10,268 nt of DNA from Puniceicoccaceae bacterium (GCA_902516225.1 CABXXS010000037.1:1-10268), one strand, 5' to 3'. Positions 1-6,751 are shown, numbered from the stretch's first letter. The notes: generated by a model not told the origin, from the sequence alone. Numbers and translations are program-made.

Positions 1-219
1 ATAGTCAGTTAGTAGCTTTTCGACATCCAATTTCAAATATCGGGCATAGTTTTTCAGGAAGCCCCGTTTGTAAATGTCCGGCAGGTCAAAATCCATCTTG
101 TTCTGCTCAATGTACGCAAGGAAGTCACTGCGAATTTTGGTTGCCTCTGCTGCTTCGCGCAGAGAAATACCCTTTCGCTGACGTGCTTCTTCTAGTTGTC
201 CACCTATAGTTTGCATCAT
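1..219 (-). CDS. RodZ-like helix-turn-helix protein, N-terminal part (cut by window edge)
   Basis: The first 73 codons of a minus-strand gene that continues beyond position 1. The translation begins [19 protein letters not shown] and continues with [17 protein letters not shown], a [18 protein letters not shown] segment and DVEKLL. This is the N-terminal helix-turn-helix domain (HTH_25 type) typical of RodZ-like proteins; the (R)GFLxxYAxxL signature is characteristic. In RodZ the domain sits in the cytoplasm, binds MreB and is followed by a membrane span and a periplasmic part, but none of that is visible here, so a soluble regulator is possible. Two adjacent ATG codons (217-219 and 214-216) could start it. 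No Shine-Dalgarno sequence precedes them. A 106-base gap and a putative promoter separate it from prmA upstream. Domain assignment is firm; the RodZ role is inferred. Confidence 0.85.
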   Translation of the reverse strand, partial: MMQTIGGQLEEARQRKGISLREAAEATKIRSDFLAYIEQNKMDFDLPDIYKRGFLKNYARYLKLDVEKLLTDY

Positions 220-265
220 GGCTAATAAAAGAAAGTCTTAACTTTACAGACAAGTAAAGACTCTT

Positions 266-294
266 ATTTTACATCTTACTTAATCTTGATGCAA
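266..294 (-). promoter_or_regulatory. Putative sigma70-type promoter for the RodZ-like gene
   Basis: On the minus strand, TTGCAT (289-294) and TAAAAT (266-271) are separated by exactly 17 bases. The -10 box matches the consensus at 5 of 6 positions, the -35 box at only 3 of 6. Transcription would start near 259, about 40 bases before the ATG. A small hairpin (CTTTAC, six-base loop, GTAAAG; 242-259) would lie at the extreme 5' end of the RNA. Placement in the only sizeable gap between prmA and this gene supports it; no experimental evidence. Confidence 0.35.
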
Positions 295-325
295 GTTTTG
301 AGCCTATCAATAACACCTGAATAAA

Positions 326-1231
326 TCACGCATTAGATAGCGTAAATTGTAGGTCTCCCCATTCGCCATCAATACGGCTGTCTACGCAGATATTTAAATT
401 GGAACGGTAGTTTGTAAATTGCTCGCTGTAGTGCCCGCATACTTGATCGAGCTCTTTAGCCAGAATTCCGCTTAATACTAGTGTACCACTATTGTTTAGG
501 CTGTTAACTAGGTAAGGACTATGGGGTATAAGAACCTCCGTGTGTATATTAGCTAATATTAGATCACCCTGAGCATCGCTTTTGAAGCCATTTGAGAGTT
601 CGGCTACAGCGAAATCAGGTGGATCTAGGTGAGCATTCTCAGTGCAGTTAGTTTGGCAGACTGTGATTGCTTCAGGATCGAAGTCGAATGCGTAGACATT
701 CTTGAAGCCTAATGCAGCACCTGAGAGTGCAAGCACACCCGATCCGCATCCCGCATCAATTAACGAGTGATTAATAATTGCTCCCGAATACTTATCATAG
801 TAGTCTAACAGCCGACGAGCACATAGGCGAGTCGTCTCGTGCGCTCCCGTCCCAAAAGCCATACCTGCATCTATATAGACAACTGCAGATTCCTCAGGCG
901 CTTCGCTACAAGAGCGCTCCCATAGTGGTATCCAGTAAAGTTGACGGTCATTCCAAGGTTTGACGAATTTCTTATAGGCATTCTGCCAGTCGGCATCAGT
1001 AATTATAGTCTTTTCGAATTTATCAGGTAGATTTGGAAATTCTCTACGTAGTATTTTGAGTGCTTCGGTGGCAGTTTTTAAATCAGGAAATATCCCGAAG
1101 ATGTAGTAGGGGTCCTGAATTTCTCCCTGAATTATTCCCCAATGTTCAGATTCAGTTTCCAGGAAGTAGTCTCCTAGCATTTCAACTAGTTCGTCGGCAA
1201 TTTTACCTCTTAGTTCAATTTGATTACTCAT
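326..1231 (-). CDS. prmA: Ribosomal protein L11 methyltransferase PrmA
   Basis: A 301-residue S-adenosylmethionine-dependent methyltransferase that in characterised relatives trimethylates ribosomal protein L11. The family signature DAGMAFGTGAHETTRLC lies at residues 121-137, the SAM-binding motif DAGCGSGVLAL at 159-169, and the ILANIH motif, which corresponds to the (D/N)PP(Y/F)-like region, at 225-230. The N-terminal third (about 1-95) corresponds to the L11-recognition domain. Length is normal for the family. I chose the ATG at 1229-1231. A TTG six codons upstream (1247-1249) would overlap the purN stop by four bases, but the sequence from MSNQIELRG onward matches the usual start of the family better. 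It follows purN by 14 bases, the last gene of the grpE-dnaJ-purN-prmA run. AAGG lies directly against the ATG, too close to act as a normal ribosome binding site. Confidence 0.93.
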   Translation of the reverse strand: MSNQIELRGKIADELVEMLGDYFLETESEHWGIIQGEIQDPYYIFGIFPDLKTATEALKILRREFPNLPDKFEKTIITDADWQNAYKKFVKPWNDRQLYWIPLWERSCSEAPEESAVVYIDAGMAFGTGAHETTRLCARRLLDYYDKYSGAIINHSLIDAGCGSGVLALSGAALGFKNVYAFDFDPEAITVCQTNCTENAHLDPPDFAVAELSNGFKSDAQGDLILANIHTEVLIPHSPYLVNSLNNSGTLVLSGILAKELDQVCGHYSEQFTNYRSNLNICVDSRIDGEWGDLQFTLSNA

Positions 1232-1245
1232 CCTTTGCAATGTAC

Positions 1246-1827
1246 TCAAATAGCATTACTCAGATGTGATACGACTTCAGGTAGTAGCTGATGCTCAGCT
1301 ACATGAACTTTCCTAGTCAAAAGTTCCAGTGTGTCAGATTCATCAATACGGACTTCTTTTTGGTTAATAATAGGACCTGCATCTAATTCGGGTGTGACCC
1401 AGTGTACTGTACAGCCTGTAATTTTGACACCGTATTCAAATGCTTGTTGGATGCCATCCATACCCGGGAAACTAGGTAGTAGGCTAGGGTGTAGGTTGAT
1501 CACACGACCTTTAAAAGCATCGATGAGTGGACTGCTAATGATACGCATAAATCCTGCTAAAACTATCAGTTTGGGGGAGAAGCTAGAAATGCGCTCGATG
1601 TATACTTGCTCCGCTGTATTTGTTAAGCGAGCGTTTCTACTACCAGGATCAATGTAAATAGCGGGAACTTTGTATTTCTGCCCTAGCGAGAGAATGCCCG
1701 CATCTTCATGGTCGCTAATTAAAGCCGCGATCTTTGCTAGGCCAAGTTTCTTATTTAACTCAGCTTGAAGTAGCGCTTCCGCATTTGAACCCCGACCGGA
1801 GCCAATTATGACGATAGGATAAGACAT
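1246..1827 (-). CDS. purN: Phosphoribosylglycinamide formyltransferase (GAR transformylase)
   Basis: A 193-residue enzyme that transfers a formyl group from 10-formyltetrahydrofolate to glycinamide ribonucleotide, the third step of purine synthesis. The N-terminal GSGRGSN loop (9-15) binds the ribonucleotide phosphate. LAGFMRIIS (90-98) and [13 protein letters not shown] (110-122) are family hallmarks, and DAGPII follows at 149-154. The catalytic triad known from the E. coli enzyme is intact as N111, H113 and D149. The length is slightly below the roughly 200-210 residues usual for the family. It starts 15 bases after dnaJ stops. AAGG lies seven bases before the ATG, the only plausible Shine-Dalgarno sequence I see in the window. 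Cytoplasmic. Confidence 0.96.
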   Translation of the reverse strand: MSYPIVIIGSGRGSNAEALLQAELNKKLGLAKIAALISDHEDAGILSLGQKYKVPAIYIDPGSRNARLTNTAEQVYIERISSFSPKLIVLAGFMRIISSPLIDAFKGRVINLHPSLLPSFPGMDGIQQAFEYGVKITGCTVHWVTPELDAGPIINQKEVRIDESDTLELLTRKVHVAEHQLLPEVVSHLSNAI

Positions 1828-1842
1828 AAAAAAACCTTAGAG

Positions 1843-3012
1843 TTATTTGAAAAACTTCTTCTTTTTCTTCTTTTTCTTCTTCTCAGTGGAGTTATTAATC
1901 GAATTAGAAGGATCCCCGCAAGCCTCAGCGAAATCTTCGAGTTTGGCTCTTTGGTCTTTGTTTAATTTAGTCGGCACTTCAATTTGCACACGAACTAGTA
2001 AGTCGCCCTTACGTCCACCGCGAAGAGCAGGCATTCCTTGTTCTCGCAGGCGAAAAGTAGTTCCTGTCTGGGTGCCAGCAGGAATTTTTAACGAACCTTG
2101 TTGAAAAAGCGTTGGAACACTTATCGTTCCGCCCAATGCCCCTAGGGTGAATTTGATTGGTACTTCGCAGTAAAGGTCGTTGTCATGCCGTTCGAATAAT
2201 TCGTGCTCTTTGACGTGAATTATAATGTAGAGGTCACCTGCTTGTCCGCCTGAATAACCGGCTTCTCCTTTGCCAGAAGATCGTAATTTAGAACCAGTAG
2301 CTACGCCCGCTGGGATGCGGACCTTTACTGTACTGCTATCCATAATGCGGCCCTCGCCGCGACACTCGCTGCAAGGCTTATCAATGATTTGTCCAGCACC
2401 TTGGCAGTCAGGGCAAGCCTGACGGAAGCTAATAAACCCGCGGTTGGAAGTAACTTGGCCAGAACCTCCACATGTCGGGCAGCTAACTTTCTTTGACCCT
2501 GGCTCCGCGCCTGATCCACTGCATTTTTTACACGTGACGGGGCGACGATATCGGATTTCTTTCTCAGTTCCCTTAGCGGCTTCTTCCAGAGAAATCTCTA
2601 GGTCGTAGCGTAGGTCAGAGCCATGTTGCGCACCTCCAGTAGCGCGACTACTATTACCGCCACCACCGAAAAATTCTTCGAAAATACCACCACCACCGCC
2701 GCCACCACCGAAGGCTTCTCGGAAGATGTCAAAAGGGTCTTGGCCACCCATGCCACCTCTACCCCCACCAGGGTTACCCATTCCGCCTTGCTTGAAGGCA
2801 TCGTGTCCATACCGGTCGTAAGCAGCTCGCTTTTCAGCATCTTTTAGGACATCGTAGGCTTCAGAAATCTCTTTAAATTTAGCCTCGGCAGAAGCGTCTC
2901 CCTGATTCTTATCTGGGTGGTATTTTACGGCAAGTTTACGGTAGGCCTTTTTTAGGTCTTCTTCCGTTACATCGCGTGTGACACTTAAGAGTTCGTAATA
3001 GTCGTGTGCCAT
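1843..3012 (-). CDS. dnaJ: Chaperone protein DnaJ (type I Hsp40) with a poly-lysine tail
   Basis: A 389-residue co-chaperone that delivers unfolded substrates to DnaK and stimulates its ATPase. Complete type I architecture: J domain at 1-70 with HPD at 32-34; Gly/Phe-rich linker at about 75-127, including eight consecutive glycines (102-109); zinc domain with four CxxCxGxG repeats starting at C161, C178, C200 and C214; C-terminal substrate-binding domains from about 225 to 365. The end is odd: after TE comes a run of nine lysines (378-386), then FFK and the stop. Only six bases separate it from grpE upstream and 15 from purN downstream, so it is cotranscribed. No Shine-Dalgarno sequence precedes the ATG. 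Identity is certain; the significance of the tail is unknown. Confidence 0.97.
   Translation of the reverse strand: MAHDYYELLSVTRDVTEEDLKKAYRKLAVKYHPDKNQGDASAEAKFKEISEAYDVLKDAEKRAAYDRYGHDAFKQGGMGNPGGGRGGMGGQDPFDIFREAFGGGGGGGGIFEEFFGGGGNSSRATGGAQHGSDLRYDLEISLEEAAKGTEKEIRYRRPVTCKKCSGSGAEPGSKKVSCPTCGGSGQVTSNRGFISFRQACPDCQGAGQIIDKPCSECRGEGRIMDSSTVKVRIPAGVATGSKLRSSGKGEAGYSGGQAGDLYIIIHVKEHELFERHDNDLYCEVPIKFTLGALGGTISVPTLFQQGSLKIPAGTQTGTTFRLREQGMPALRGGRKGDLLVRVQIEVPTKLNKDQRAKLEDFAEACGDPSNSINNSTEKKKKKKKKKFFK
1855..1881 (-). repeat. Lysine-codon microsatellite at the 3' end of dnaJ
   Basis: Nine consecutive lysine codons made of AAG and AAA in the order AAG AAG AAA repeated twice, then three AAG, a nine-base tandem repeat with slight drift. 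Purity and periodicity suggest growth by replication slippage. Loss or gain of whole codons would keep the frame; other slippage would alter only the last few residues of DnaJ. Confidence 0.85.
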
Positions 3013-3018
3013 CTGGCT

Positions 3019-3594
3019 TTACTTTTTGCCCTCTTTATCAACTTGCCCACTAGAGACAATCACACTGGCCGCACGGAGCAGTCGTTCGTTAAGCCGATAG
3101 CCAGCGCGCACTGTTTCTATAATGAGGTCTTCAGCTACTTCGCTAGAGGGTTGATGTGAAATACACTCGTGTAAATTAGGATCAAAGGTTTCTCCATTGG
3201 GAAGTAACTCTTCTAGACCCTGCTCAGAGAGAGACTTTTTCAGTTGGTCATCAACCATTTTAAATCCTGAGGTAACTTCCTTAGCCTCTGGGTGTTTCTC
3301 GGCGGATTTAAGGCCCAGTTTCATATTATCAAGAACGGGAAGGAGGGATTCGACGACACAACCTGCAGCACTGCGTATGATATCCTGTTTTTCGCGAGTA
3401 ATACGTTTACGGTAGTTCTCTAGATCAGCAACAGCTCGCAGATAACGGACTTTCATTTCTTTAGCTTCATTTTGGGCCTTCTCTAGCTCGCTTAACTCAG
3501 GCTCAGTAGTTACTTCTTCCTCGGTTGCATTCTTCGCATCCGCAGGCGTATTTTCTTCTGGAGCCTCAGAGAGGTTTTCGTTTTTCTTCGTCAT
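3019..3594 (-). CDS. grpE: Nucleotide exchange factor GrpE
   Basis: A 191-residue protein that releases ADP from DnaK, acting with DnaJ in protein folding. The first 45 residues or so are acidic and disordered-looking. A long helix follows with [14 protein letters not shown] at 51-64, then [12 protein letters not shown] at 84-95. The C-terminal beta domain carries FDPNLHECI (137-145) and [17 protein letters not shown] (165-181), all typical of GrpE. Length is normal. It is the first gene of the minus-strand run and lies six bases ahead of dnaJ. Neither dnaK nor hrcA is adjacent, unlike the common hrcA-grpE-dnaK-dnaJ order. No Shine-Dalgarno sequence precedes the ATG. A heat-shock-like promoter is present at 3657-3685. 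Confidence 0.96.
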   Translation of the reverse strand: MTKKNENLSEAPEENTPADAKNATEEEVTTEPELSELEKAQNEAKEMKVRYLRAVADLENYRKRITREKQDIIRSAAGCVVESLLPVLDNMKLGLKSAEKHPEAKEVTSGFKMVDDQLKKSLSEQGLEELLPNGETFDPNLHECISHQPSSEVAEDLIIETVRAGYRLNERLLRAASVIVSSGQVDKEGKK

Positions 3595-3656
3595 ATTACA
3601 ATCGATTTGTTACTCTTATCAAAATAATTTGTTGTTAGAATGAAAGTAAGCGGCAG

Positions 3657-3685
3657 ATTATGAGGATATTTTTTAAGAATTCAAG
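3657..3685 (-). promoter_or_regulatory. Putative heat-shock-like promoter for grpE-dnaJ-purN-prmA
   Basis: On the minus strand CTTGAA (3680-3685) is followed after 14 bases by CCTCATAAT (3657-3665). The -35 half is identical to the sigma32 consensus CTTGAA, and the -10 half matches 5 of 7 fixed positions of CCCCATnT. The same bases can be read as a sigma70 promoter: TTGAAT (3679-3684), 16-base spacer, CATAAT (3657-3662). Either reading starts RNA roughly 55 bases before the grpE ATG. Regulation by a heat-shock sigma factor is inferred from the sequence match and the genes downstream. Confidence 0.4.
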
Positions 3686-3773
3686 ACTTCAGTCAGTATA
3701 TTAGACTTTGTTTAATTTCTTACGACCTACTGCGTTGGCTGTAATTTTGTAGTGTGTACCAACTGCTGAAGGG

Positions 3774-3801
3774 TTGCGTTCATAATATTTTTTACTATAC
3801 C
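3774..3801 (+). promoter_or_regulatory. Possible promoter for trmB
   Basis: TTGCGT (3774-3779) and TATACC (3796-3801) are 16 bases apart, giving a start near 3808 and a leader of about 12 bases. Both boxes are imperfect. If real, it lies downstream of the alternative GTG start at 3754 and supports the ATG at 3820. Confidence 0.25.
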
Positions 3802-3819
3802 GAATCTACTACAGTTTTT

Positions 3820-4419
3820 ATGCCCAAAATATCTGAACCTCACGCCCGCGAGCTTGCTAAGCAGGAGCTACGTAAGAACAAATTACGCGTTGAACTTAGA
3901 AACGATCTCGCTGGGATCGACTGTATTTTGTTCGAGGCAGGTTGTGGCCATGGTCATTGGCTAACAGATTATGCAGAGTCCCATTCAAATACAATTTGTG
4001 TTGGAATTGATCTTATCTCCTGGCGTGTGCGTAAGTGTAATGATAAAAAATTCAAGCGAGGTTTGAATAATTTGTATTTTTATAAAGCGGAGCTTAGTGA
4101 GTTTTTAGAAGTGCTTCCAGAATCTGTGCGTTTTGAGCGAACTGTATTTCTTTTCCCCGATCCGTGGCCTAAAGCGCGGCATCATCGTCGACGTATGATT
4201 CAGTCTGATTTATTGGATGAATTCGCTCGCCGCTCAGACTTAGGGGGGGAGCTTTGCTTCCGATCAGATGACCGCCCTTATTTCGACTGGACGCTCGAGC
4301 ATATAAATGAAAATAACCATTGGTTTATTGAGCCGTCTGCCTCTTGGCCATACGAGAGTGCCACCTATTTCCAGGATTTAATGGATGATTACTTCTCCGT
4401 TGTCGCTAAACGGGTTTAA
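3820..4419 (+). CDS. trmB: tRNA (guanine-N7-)-methyltransferase TrmB
   Basis: A 199-residue enzyme that methylates N7 of guanine 46 in the variable loop of tRNAs, using S-adenosylmethionine. The SAM-binding loop [10 protein letters not shown] is at 39-48 and the acidic strand VGIDL at 61-65. The diagnostic [17 protein letters not shown] lies at 112-128, containing the catalytic aspartate region. A C-terminal SATYFQ segment (180-185) resembles the TxFE substrate-binding motif, with glutamine where glutamate is usual. I chose the ATG at 3820. The frame stays open up to a GTG at 3754, but the added 22 residues do not look like TrmB and would overlap the possible promoter. Transcribed divergently from grpE; no Shine-Dalgarno sequence. 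Confidence 0.93.
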   Translation: MPKISEPHARELAKQELRKNKLRVELRNDLAGIDCILFEAGCGHGHWLTDYAESHSNTICVGIDLISWRVRKCNDKKFKRGLNNLYFYKAELSEFLEVLPESVRFERTVFLFPDPWPKARHHRRRMIQSDLLDEFARRSDLGGELCFRSDDRPYFDWTLEHINENNHWFIEPSASWPYESATYFQDLMDDYFSVVAKRV

Positions 4420-4470
4420 TTGGGTGCTATAATAGAATACGAAGAGATATACCAGTTGGCACTGTTTCTT

Positions 4471-4698
4471 TTAAAATAAGTCGATCCATAAAATTAGCAC
4501 TAATTCGATGAGCACTGTTATGCAGAATAAGGCTAGGACAAAAACCATAAGATAGTCTCTGGCAAATCTCCGCTCAGGTGAGATCGAAGGAGTCTTTTTT
4601 TTGGGAGAATCCCCACTGGTACCATTGAGTATTGCTGAGCCGCCCTCACGATCACGCAGGTGGGAGATGCGTTCAGTTAAATTATGCAAATCTACCAT
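4471..4698 (-). CDS. Small hypothetical protein with a C-terminal membrane span
   Basis: A 75-residue protein I do not recognise. The first 48 residues are polar and charged, with KKK at 33-35 and ERRFAR at 42-47. Residues 50-73 form one strongly hydrophobic segment (LMVFVLALFCITVLIELVLI and onward), almost at the C-terminus. This suggests a tail-anchored inner-membrane protein with its N-terminal part in the cytoplasm. It converges on trmB and diverges from the ATP synthase operon. AtpI and AtpZ, which often accompany atp operons, normally have more spans and the same orientation as atpB, so I do not equate it with them. No Shine-Dalgarno sequence. Coding status rests on an uninterrupted frame with a clear polar-then-membrane layout, not on homology. 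Confidence 0.6.
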   Translation of the reverse strand: MVDLHNLTERISHLRDREGGSAILNGTSGDSPKKKTPSISPERRFARDYLMVFVLALFCITVLIELVLILWIDLF

Positions 4699-4757
4699 GG
4701 TAATAAACTCGCTAATCGTACTACTATGGCAAGTTCAGAAAATCGCTTCCCCTGATA

Positions 4758-4789
4758 TAAGACATAAGATTGTCTAATCTTATGTCTTA
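4758..4789. promoter_or_regulatory. Perfect 14-bp inverted repeat upstream of the atp operon
   Basis: TAAGACATAAGATT (4758-4771) is followed by a four-base loop GTCT and the exact reverse complement AATCTTATGTCTTA (4776-4789). The stem is A/T-rich with no T-run on either side, and both neighbouring genes read away from it, so it is a poor terminator. It overlaps the -35 box and fills most of the spacer of a candidate atpB promoter, the usual place for a repressor operator; an RNA hairpin is the alternative if transcription starts further upstream. The symmetry is certain, the role is inferred. Confidence 0.7.
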
Positions 4790-4798
4790 GGCTATAAA
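4770..4798 (+). promoter_or_regulatory. Putative promoter of the ATP synthase operon
   Basis: TTGTCT (4770-4775) and TATAAA (4793-4798) are separated by exactly 17 bases, matching the sigma70 consensus at 4 of 6 and 5 of 6 positions. RNA would begin near 4805, giving an atpB leader of about 70 bases. A weaker alternative lies downstream: TTGACG (4806-4811) with CATTAA (4829-4834), 17 bases apart. Confidence 0.4.
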
Positions 4799-4874
4799 TC
4801 AGATGTTGACGCCCTGTCTTAGGATCTACATTAACGTCCTCCTTCGTTTTTTACTGCATTTTACCTATATTTAA

Positions 4875-5720
4875 ATGTTCTTTGTGAACAAACTAACTAC
4901 TACAGTTTTTCTTCTATCTGGTGCTGCTTCAGTATTGAATGCAGCGGACGGAGTAAGCCCTAAAGCTTACAAGCTAACTGAGGTACTCGGCCTCCCGATT
5001 ACTAACTCAATTTTGACCACTTGGGTCATTTCTATACTCTTCATAGCCTTAATACGTTTGAGTGTGGGTAAACCCAAATTAATTCCTGGTAAAGCGCAGG
5101 CAGTTGTTGAAAACTTAGTCGATGGACTAAAAGATTTGCTGGCGCCAATCGTAGGGAAAAAGGCTTTTCCTGTAACATTTCCATTATTGATAGGGCTTTT
5201 TCTATTTATTGTTGTCCACAATTGGAGTGGACTATTTCCCGGTGTGGGTGTTTTTGGTCACTTTGATGGTGCGCGCTTTACTTATTGGATGCGACCTGCA
5301 AGTGCAGACTTAAATGCTACCTTCGGCATGGCACTAGTCGCCATGATTGCTTGGCTCTTTATTTCACTTAAAGTAGCAGGTCCGAAGTTTTTCATTTGGG
5401 AGCTCTTCGGTAATAAAGCAGATAAGAAAGAAACTCCGACACCCATTTACATTTTACTTATTCCTATTTTTCTCATGGTAGGTGTCATCGAGATCGTTTC
5501 TATAGCATTTCGGCCAATTTCACTTTCATTCCGCTTGTTTGGTAACGTCTTTGGTGGAGAGAATCTGCTTACTAGTATGACAGGAATGGCACCCTTCATC
5601 GTTCCAATACCCTTTTATTTCTACGAAGTCCTTGTCGGCGTGGTTCAAGCCCTTATTTTTACTCTTTTAGTTGCCATTTACATTGGCCTGATGACAAATC
5701 ACGAAGAAGAATCTCATTAA
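4875..5720 (+). CDS. atpB: ATP synthase Fo subunit a
   Basis: A 281-residue membrane protein providing the two half-channels through which ions reach the c-ring. The essential arginine is R220 within [14 protein letters not shown] (217-230), matching E. coli R210. R213 of FRPIS, the [11 protein letters not shown] segment (144-154) and the C-terminal [15 protein letters not shown] (258-272) are also family hallmarks. About five to six membrane spans are visible. Residues 1-24 (hydrophobic stretch ending LNAA) look like a cleavable signal peptide, which would place the N-terminus in the periplasm. First gene of the operon; no atpI precedes it. The ATG follows an A/T-rich leader without a Shine-Dalgarno sequence. 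Confidence 0.96.
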   Translation: MFFVNKLTTTVFLLSGAASVLNAADGVSPKAYKLTEVLGLPITNSILTTWVISILFIALIRLSVGKPKLIPGKAQAVVENLVDGLKDLLAPIVGKKAFPVTFPLLIGLFLFIVVHNWSGLFPGVGVFGHFDGARFTYWMRPASADLNATFGMALVAMIAWLFISLKVAGPKFFIWELFGNKADKKETPTPIYILLIPIFLMVGVIEIVSIAFRPISLSFRLFGNVFGGENLLTSMTGMAPFIVPIPFYFYEVLVGVVQALIFTLLVAIYIGLMTNHEEESH

Positions 5721-5813
5721 ATATTTTTTATACCTTTCCGCATTCGTGACCATGAAGCAAATCGTGGACGATGCAGAAAATCACTAAATACAACACATCA
5801 AAAAATAAATACT

Positions 5814-6020
5814 ATGTTCCATATCTTAGCAGAAATATCAGGAAATATTCACGTAGCAGCAGCGGCGCTTGGCGTACCTCTCGGTATCGGTCTTGTAGGC
5901 CTCAAAGCTTGTGAATCAGTAGGTCGTAATCCAGAAGCAGCTACCAAAGTGCTCGTCCAGTCGATTATCGCGATGGCTTTTGCCGAAGCGATCATCTTCT
6001 TCGCGATCTTCCTTGTCTAG
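5814..6020 (+). CDS. atpE: ATP synthase Fo subunit c
   Basis: A 68-residue hairpin protein that oligomerises into the rotor ring. Two hydrophobic helices (about 11-33 and 46-68) flank the polar loop ESVGRNPEA (34-42), which contacts gamma and epsilon. The ion-binding carboxylate is E58 in AFAEAIIFF. Compared with the sodium-type ring of Ilyobacter tartaricus, the positions of Q32, S66 and T67 are I, A and I here, so the sodium ligands are absent and proton coupling is expected. Length is slightly short but normal for c subunits. It lies 93 bases after atpB and 81 bases before atpF; no Shine-Dalgarno sequence. Confidence 0.95.
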   Translation: MFHILAEISGNIHVAAAALGVPLGIGLVGLKACESVGRNPEAATKVLVQSIIAMAFAEAIIFFAIFLV

Positions 6021-6035
6021 TTTAGTTATCAATGT

Positions 6036-6069
6036 AATTGCCGGTAGTCTTGGATGGCTGCCGGTAATT
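6036..6069 (+). other. Hairpin in the atpE-atpF spacer
   Basis: AATTGCCGG (6036-6044) can pair with CCGGTAATT (6061-6069) over nine pairs, one of them G-U, around a 16-base loop. It begins 15 bases after the atpE stop. No T-run follows, so it is not an intrinsic terminator. It could slow decay of the atpE message, which must yield more protein than its neighbours, but that is inference. Confidence 0.4.
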
Positions 6070-6101
6070 TCTGTCACCTAATATTACTACTAAAACACGC
6101 A

Positions 6102-6722
6102 ATGAAGGCTTTTAACATTTTTTTGATTTTTGCTATCTTTTTGCCCTTTTTCCTGATTGCTGCACCAGATGCAGTTACAGGAACTATGGAAGGCTCACAA
6201 GAAGTGGCGGCCGATAATAAGATCACAATGATCACCGATAAATTTGGCGTGTCTGTGCCTACTTTGATTGCGCAAATGGTCAATTTTTGTTTTGTCGCAT
6301 TAGTGCTCTACTACTTTGCAGTTAAGCCAATATCTACTACTCTAGAAGAGCGTCAGCAAAAGATATCCGATGGTCTCCAATATGCGGAAGAAATGAAGAC
6401 CCAATTGGCCGAAGCAGAGCGTGAGCGCACGGAGAAAGTAAAACAGGCTGCTATTGGTGCCCAAAAAATATTAGCGGAAGCTCGGGAACAGTCTAAGGAG
6501 ATGATCGAGGTCAAAACCCAAGAAGCAGCGGCTCAAGCTGAAGCTATTATCCGTAAGGCGAGCGAAGCAACTGAGCTGGAACGCCAGAAGATGCTTGCAG
6601 ACGTTCGTCAGGAAGTGGCTCGCCTAGTAGTGGCAACTTCATCTAAGGTGCTTTCACGTGATCTTTCTGATGCCGAAAAGAGTACATTTTCTGAGTCTGC
6701 TGCTAAGGAGTTAGCCAGTTAA
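6102..6722 (+). CDS. atpF: ATP synthase Fo subunit b
   Basis: A 206-residue stator subunit anchoring F1 to the membrane. Residues 4-21 form a hydrophobic, signal-peptide-like segment. The true membrane anchor lies at about 53-75 ([20 protein letters not shown] and following), ending in the typical VKPI turn. From residue 79 to about 175 runs a long charged, alanine-rich coiled coil, starting with [12 protein letters not shown], as in all b subunits. I chose the ATG at 6102. An in-frame ATG at 6054 adds 16 residues, but the shorter form starts with MKAFN directly before the hydrophobic core, a normal signal-peptide start, and leaves an A-rich leader like those of its neighbours. It precedes atpH by 29 bases. 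Confidence 0.93.
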   Translation: MKAFNIFLIFAIFLPFFLIAAPDAVTGTMEGSQEVAADNKITMITDKFGVSVPTLIAQMVNFCFVALVLYYFAVKPISTTLEERQQKISDGLQYAEEMKTQLAEAERERTEKVKQAAIGAQKILAEAREQSKEMIEVKTQEAAAQAEAIIRKASEATELERQKMLADVRQEVARLVVATSSKVLSRDLSDAEKSTFSESAAKELAS

Positions 6723-6751
6723 AGTACTCTAGATTATTCCCTATTTAAAGA

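Noticed and set aside
1232..1249. TTG start giving prmA six extra residues and a four-base overlap with purN
   Set aside because: The family N-terminus aligns best from the ATG at 1231. The overlap is attractive for translational coupling, but the evidence favours ATG.
2645..2720. Repeated ACC/GCC triplets that could be taken for a tandem-repeat element
   Set aside because: They are glycine codons of the normal Gly/Phe linker of DnaJ, read on the opposite strand.
2598..2847. Open frames on other frames and strands across the dnaJ Gly-rich and J-domain region
   Set aside because: Low-complexity translations produced by repetitive glycine codons; dnaJ itself is clearly the gene.
3754..3819. 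GTG start giving trmB 22 extra N-terminal residues
   Set aside because: The extra residues do not resemble TrmB, the codon is weaker than the ATG at 3820, and a possible promoter lies inside the extension.
4420..4470. Possible bidirectional terminator between convergent trmB and the small membrane protein gene
   Set aside because: No stable stem followed by a T-run could be found on either strand.
4494..4516. TTAGCACT followed by GAGCACTG, reminiscent of a CIRCE element
   Set aside because: CIRCE needs the inverted half GAGTGCTAA. Here the second half is a loose direct repeat, and the site lies inside the small membrane protein gene, not before a chaperone gene.
4837..4844. TCCTCCTT in the atpB leader, resembling the 16S rRNA anti-Shine-Dalgarno sequence
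   Set aside because: It is on the sense strand and so cannot pair with the 16S rRNA tail as a ribosome binding site. It is probably chance.
5752..5787. Eleven-codon reading frame (MKQIVDDAENH) between atpB and atpE
   Set aside because: Too short, no ribosome binding site and no recognisable content; expected by chance.
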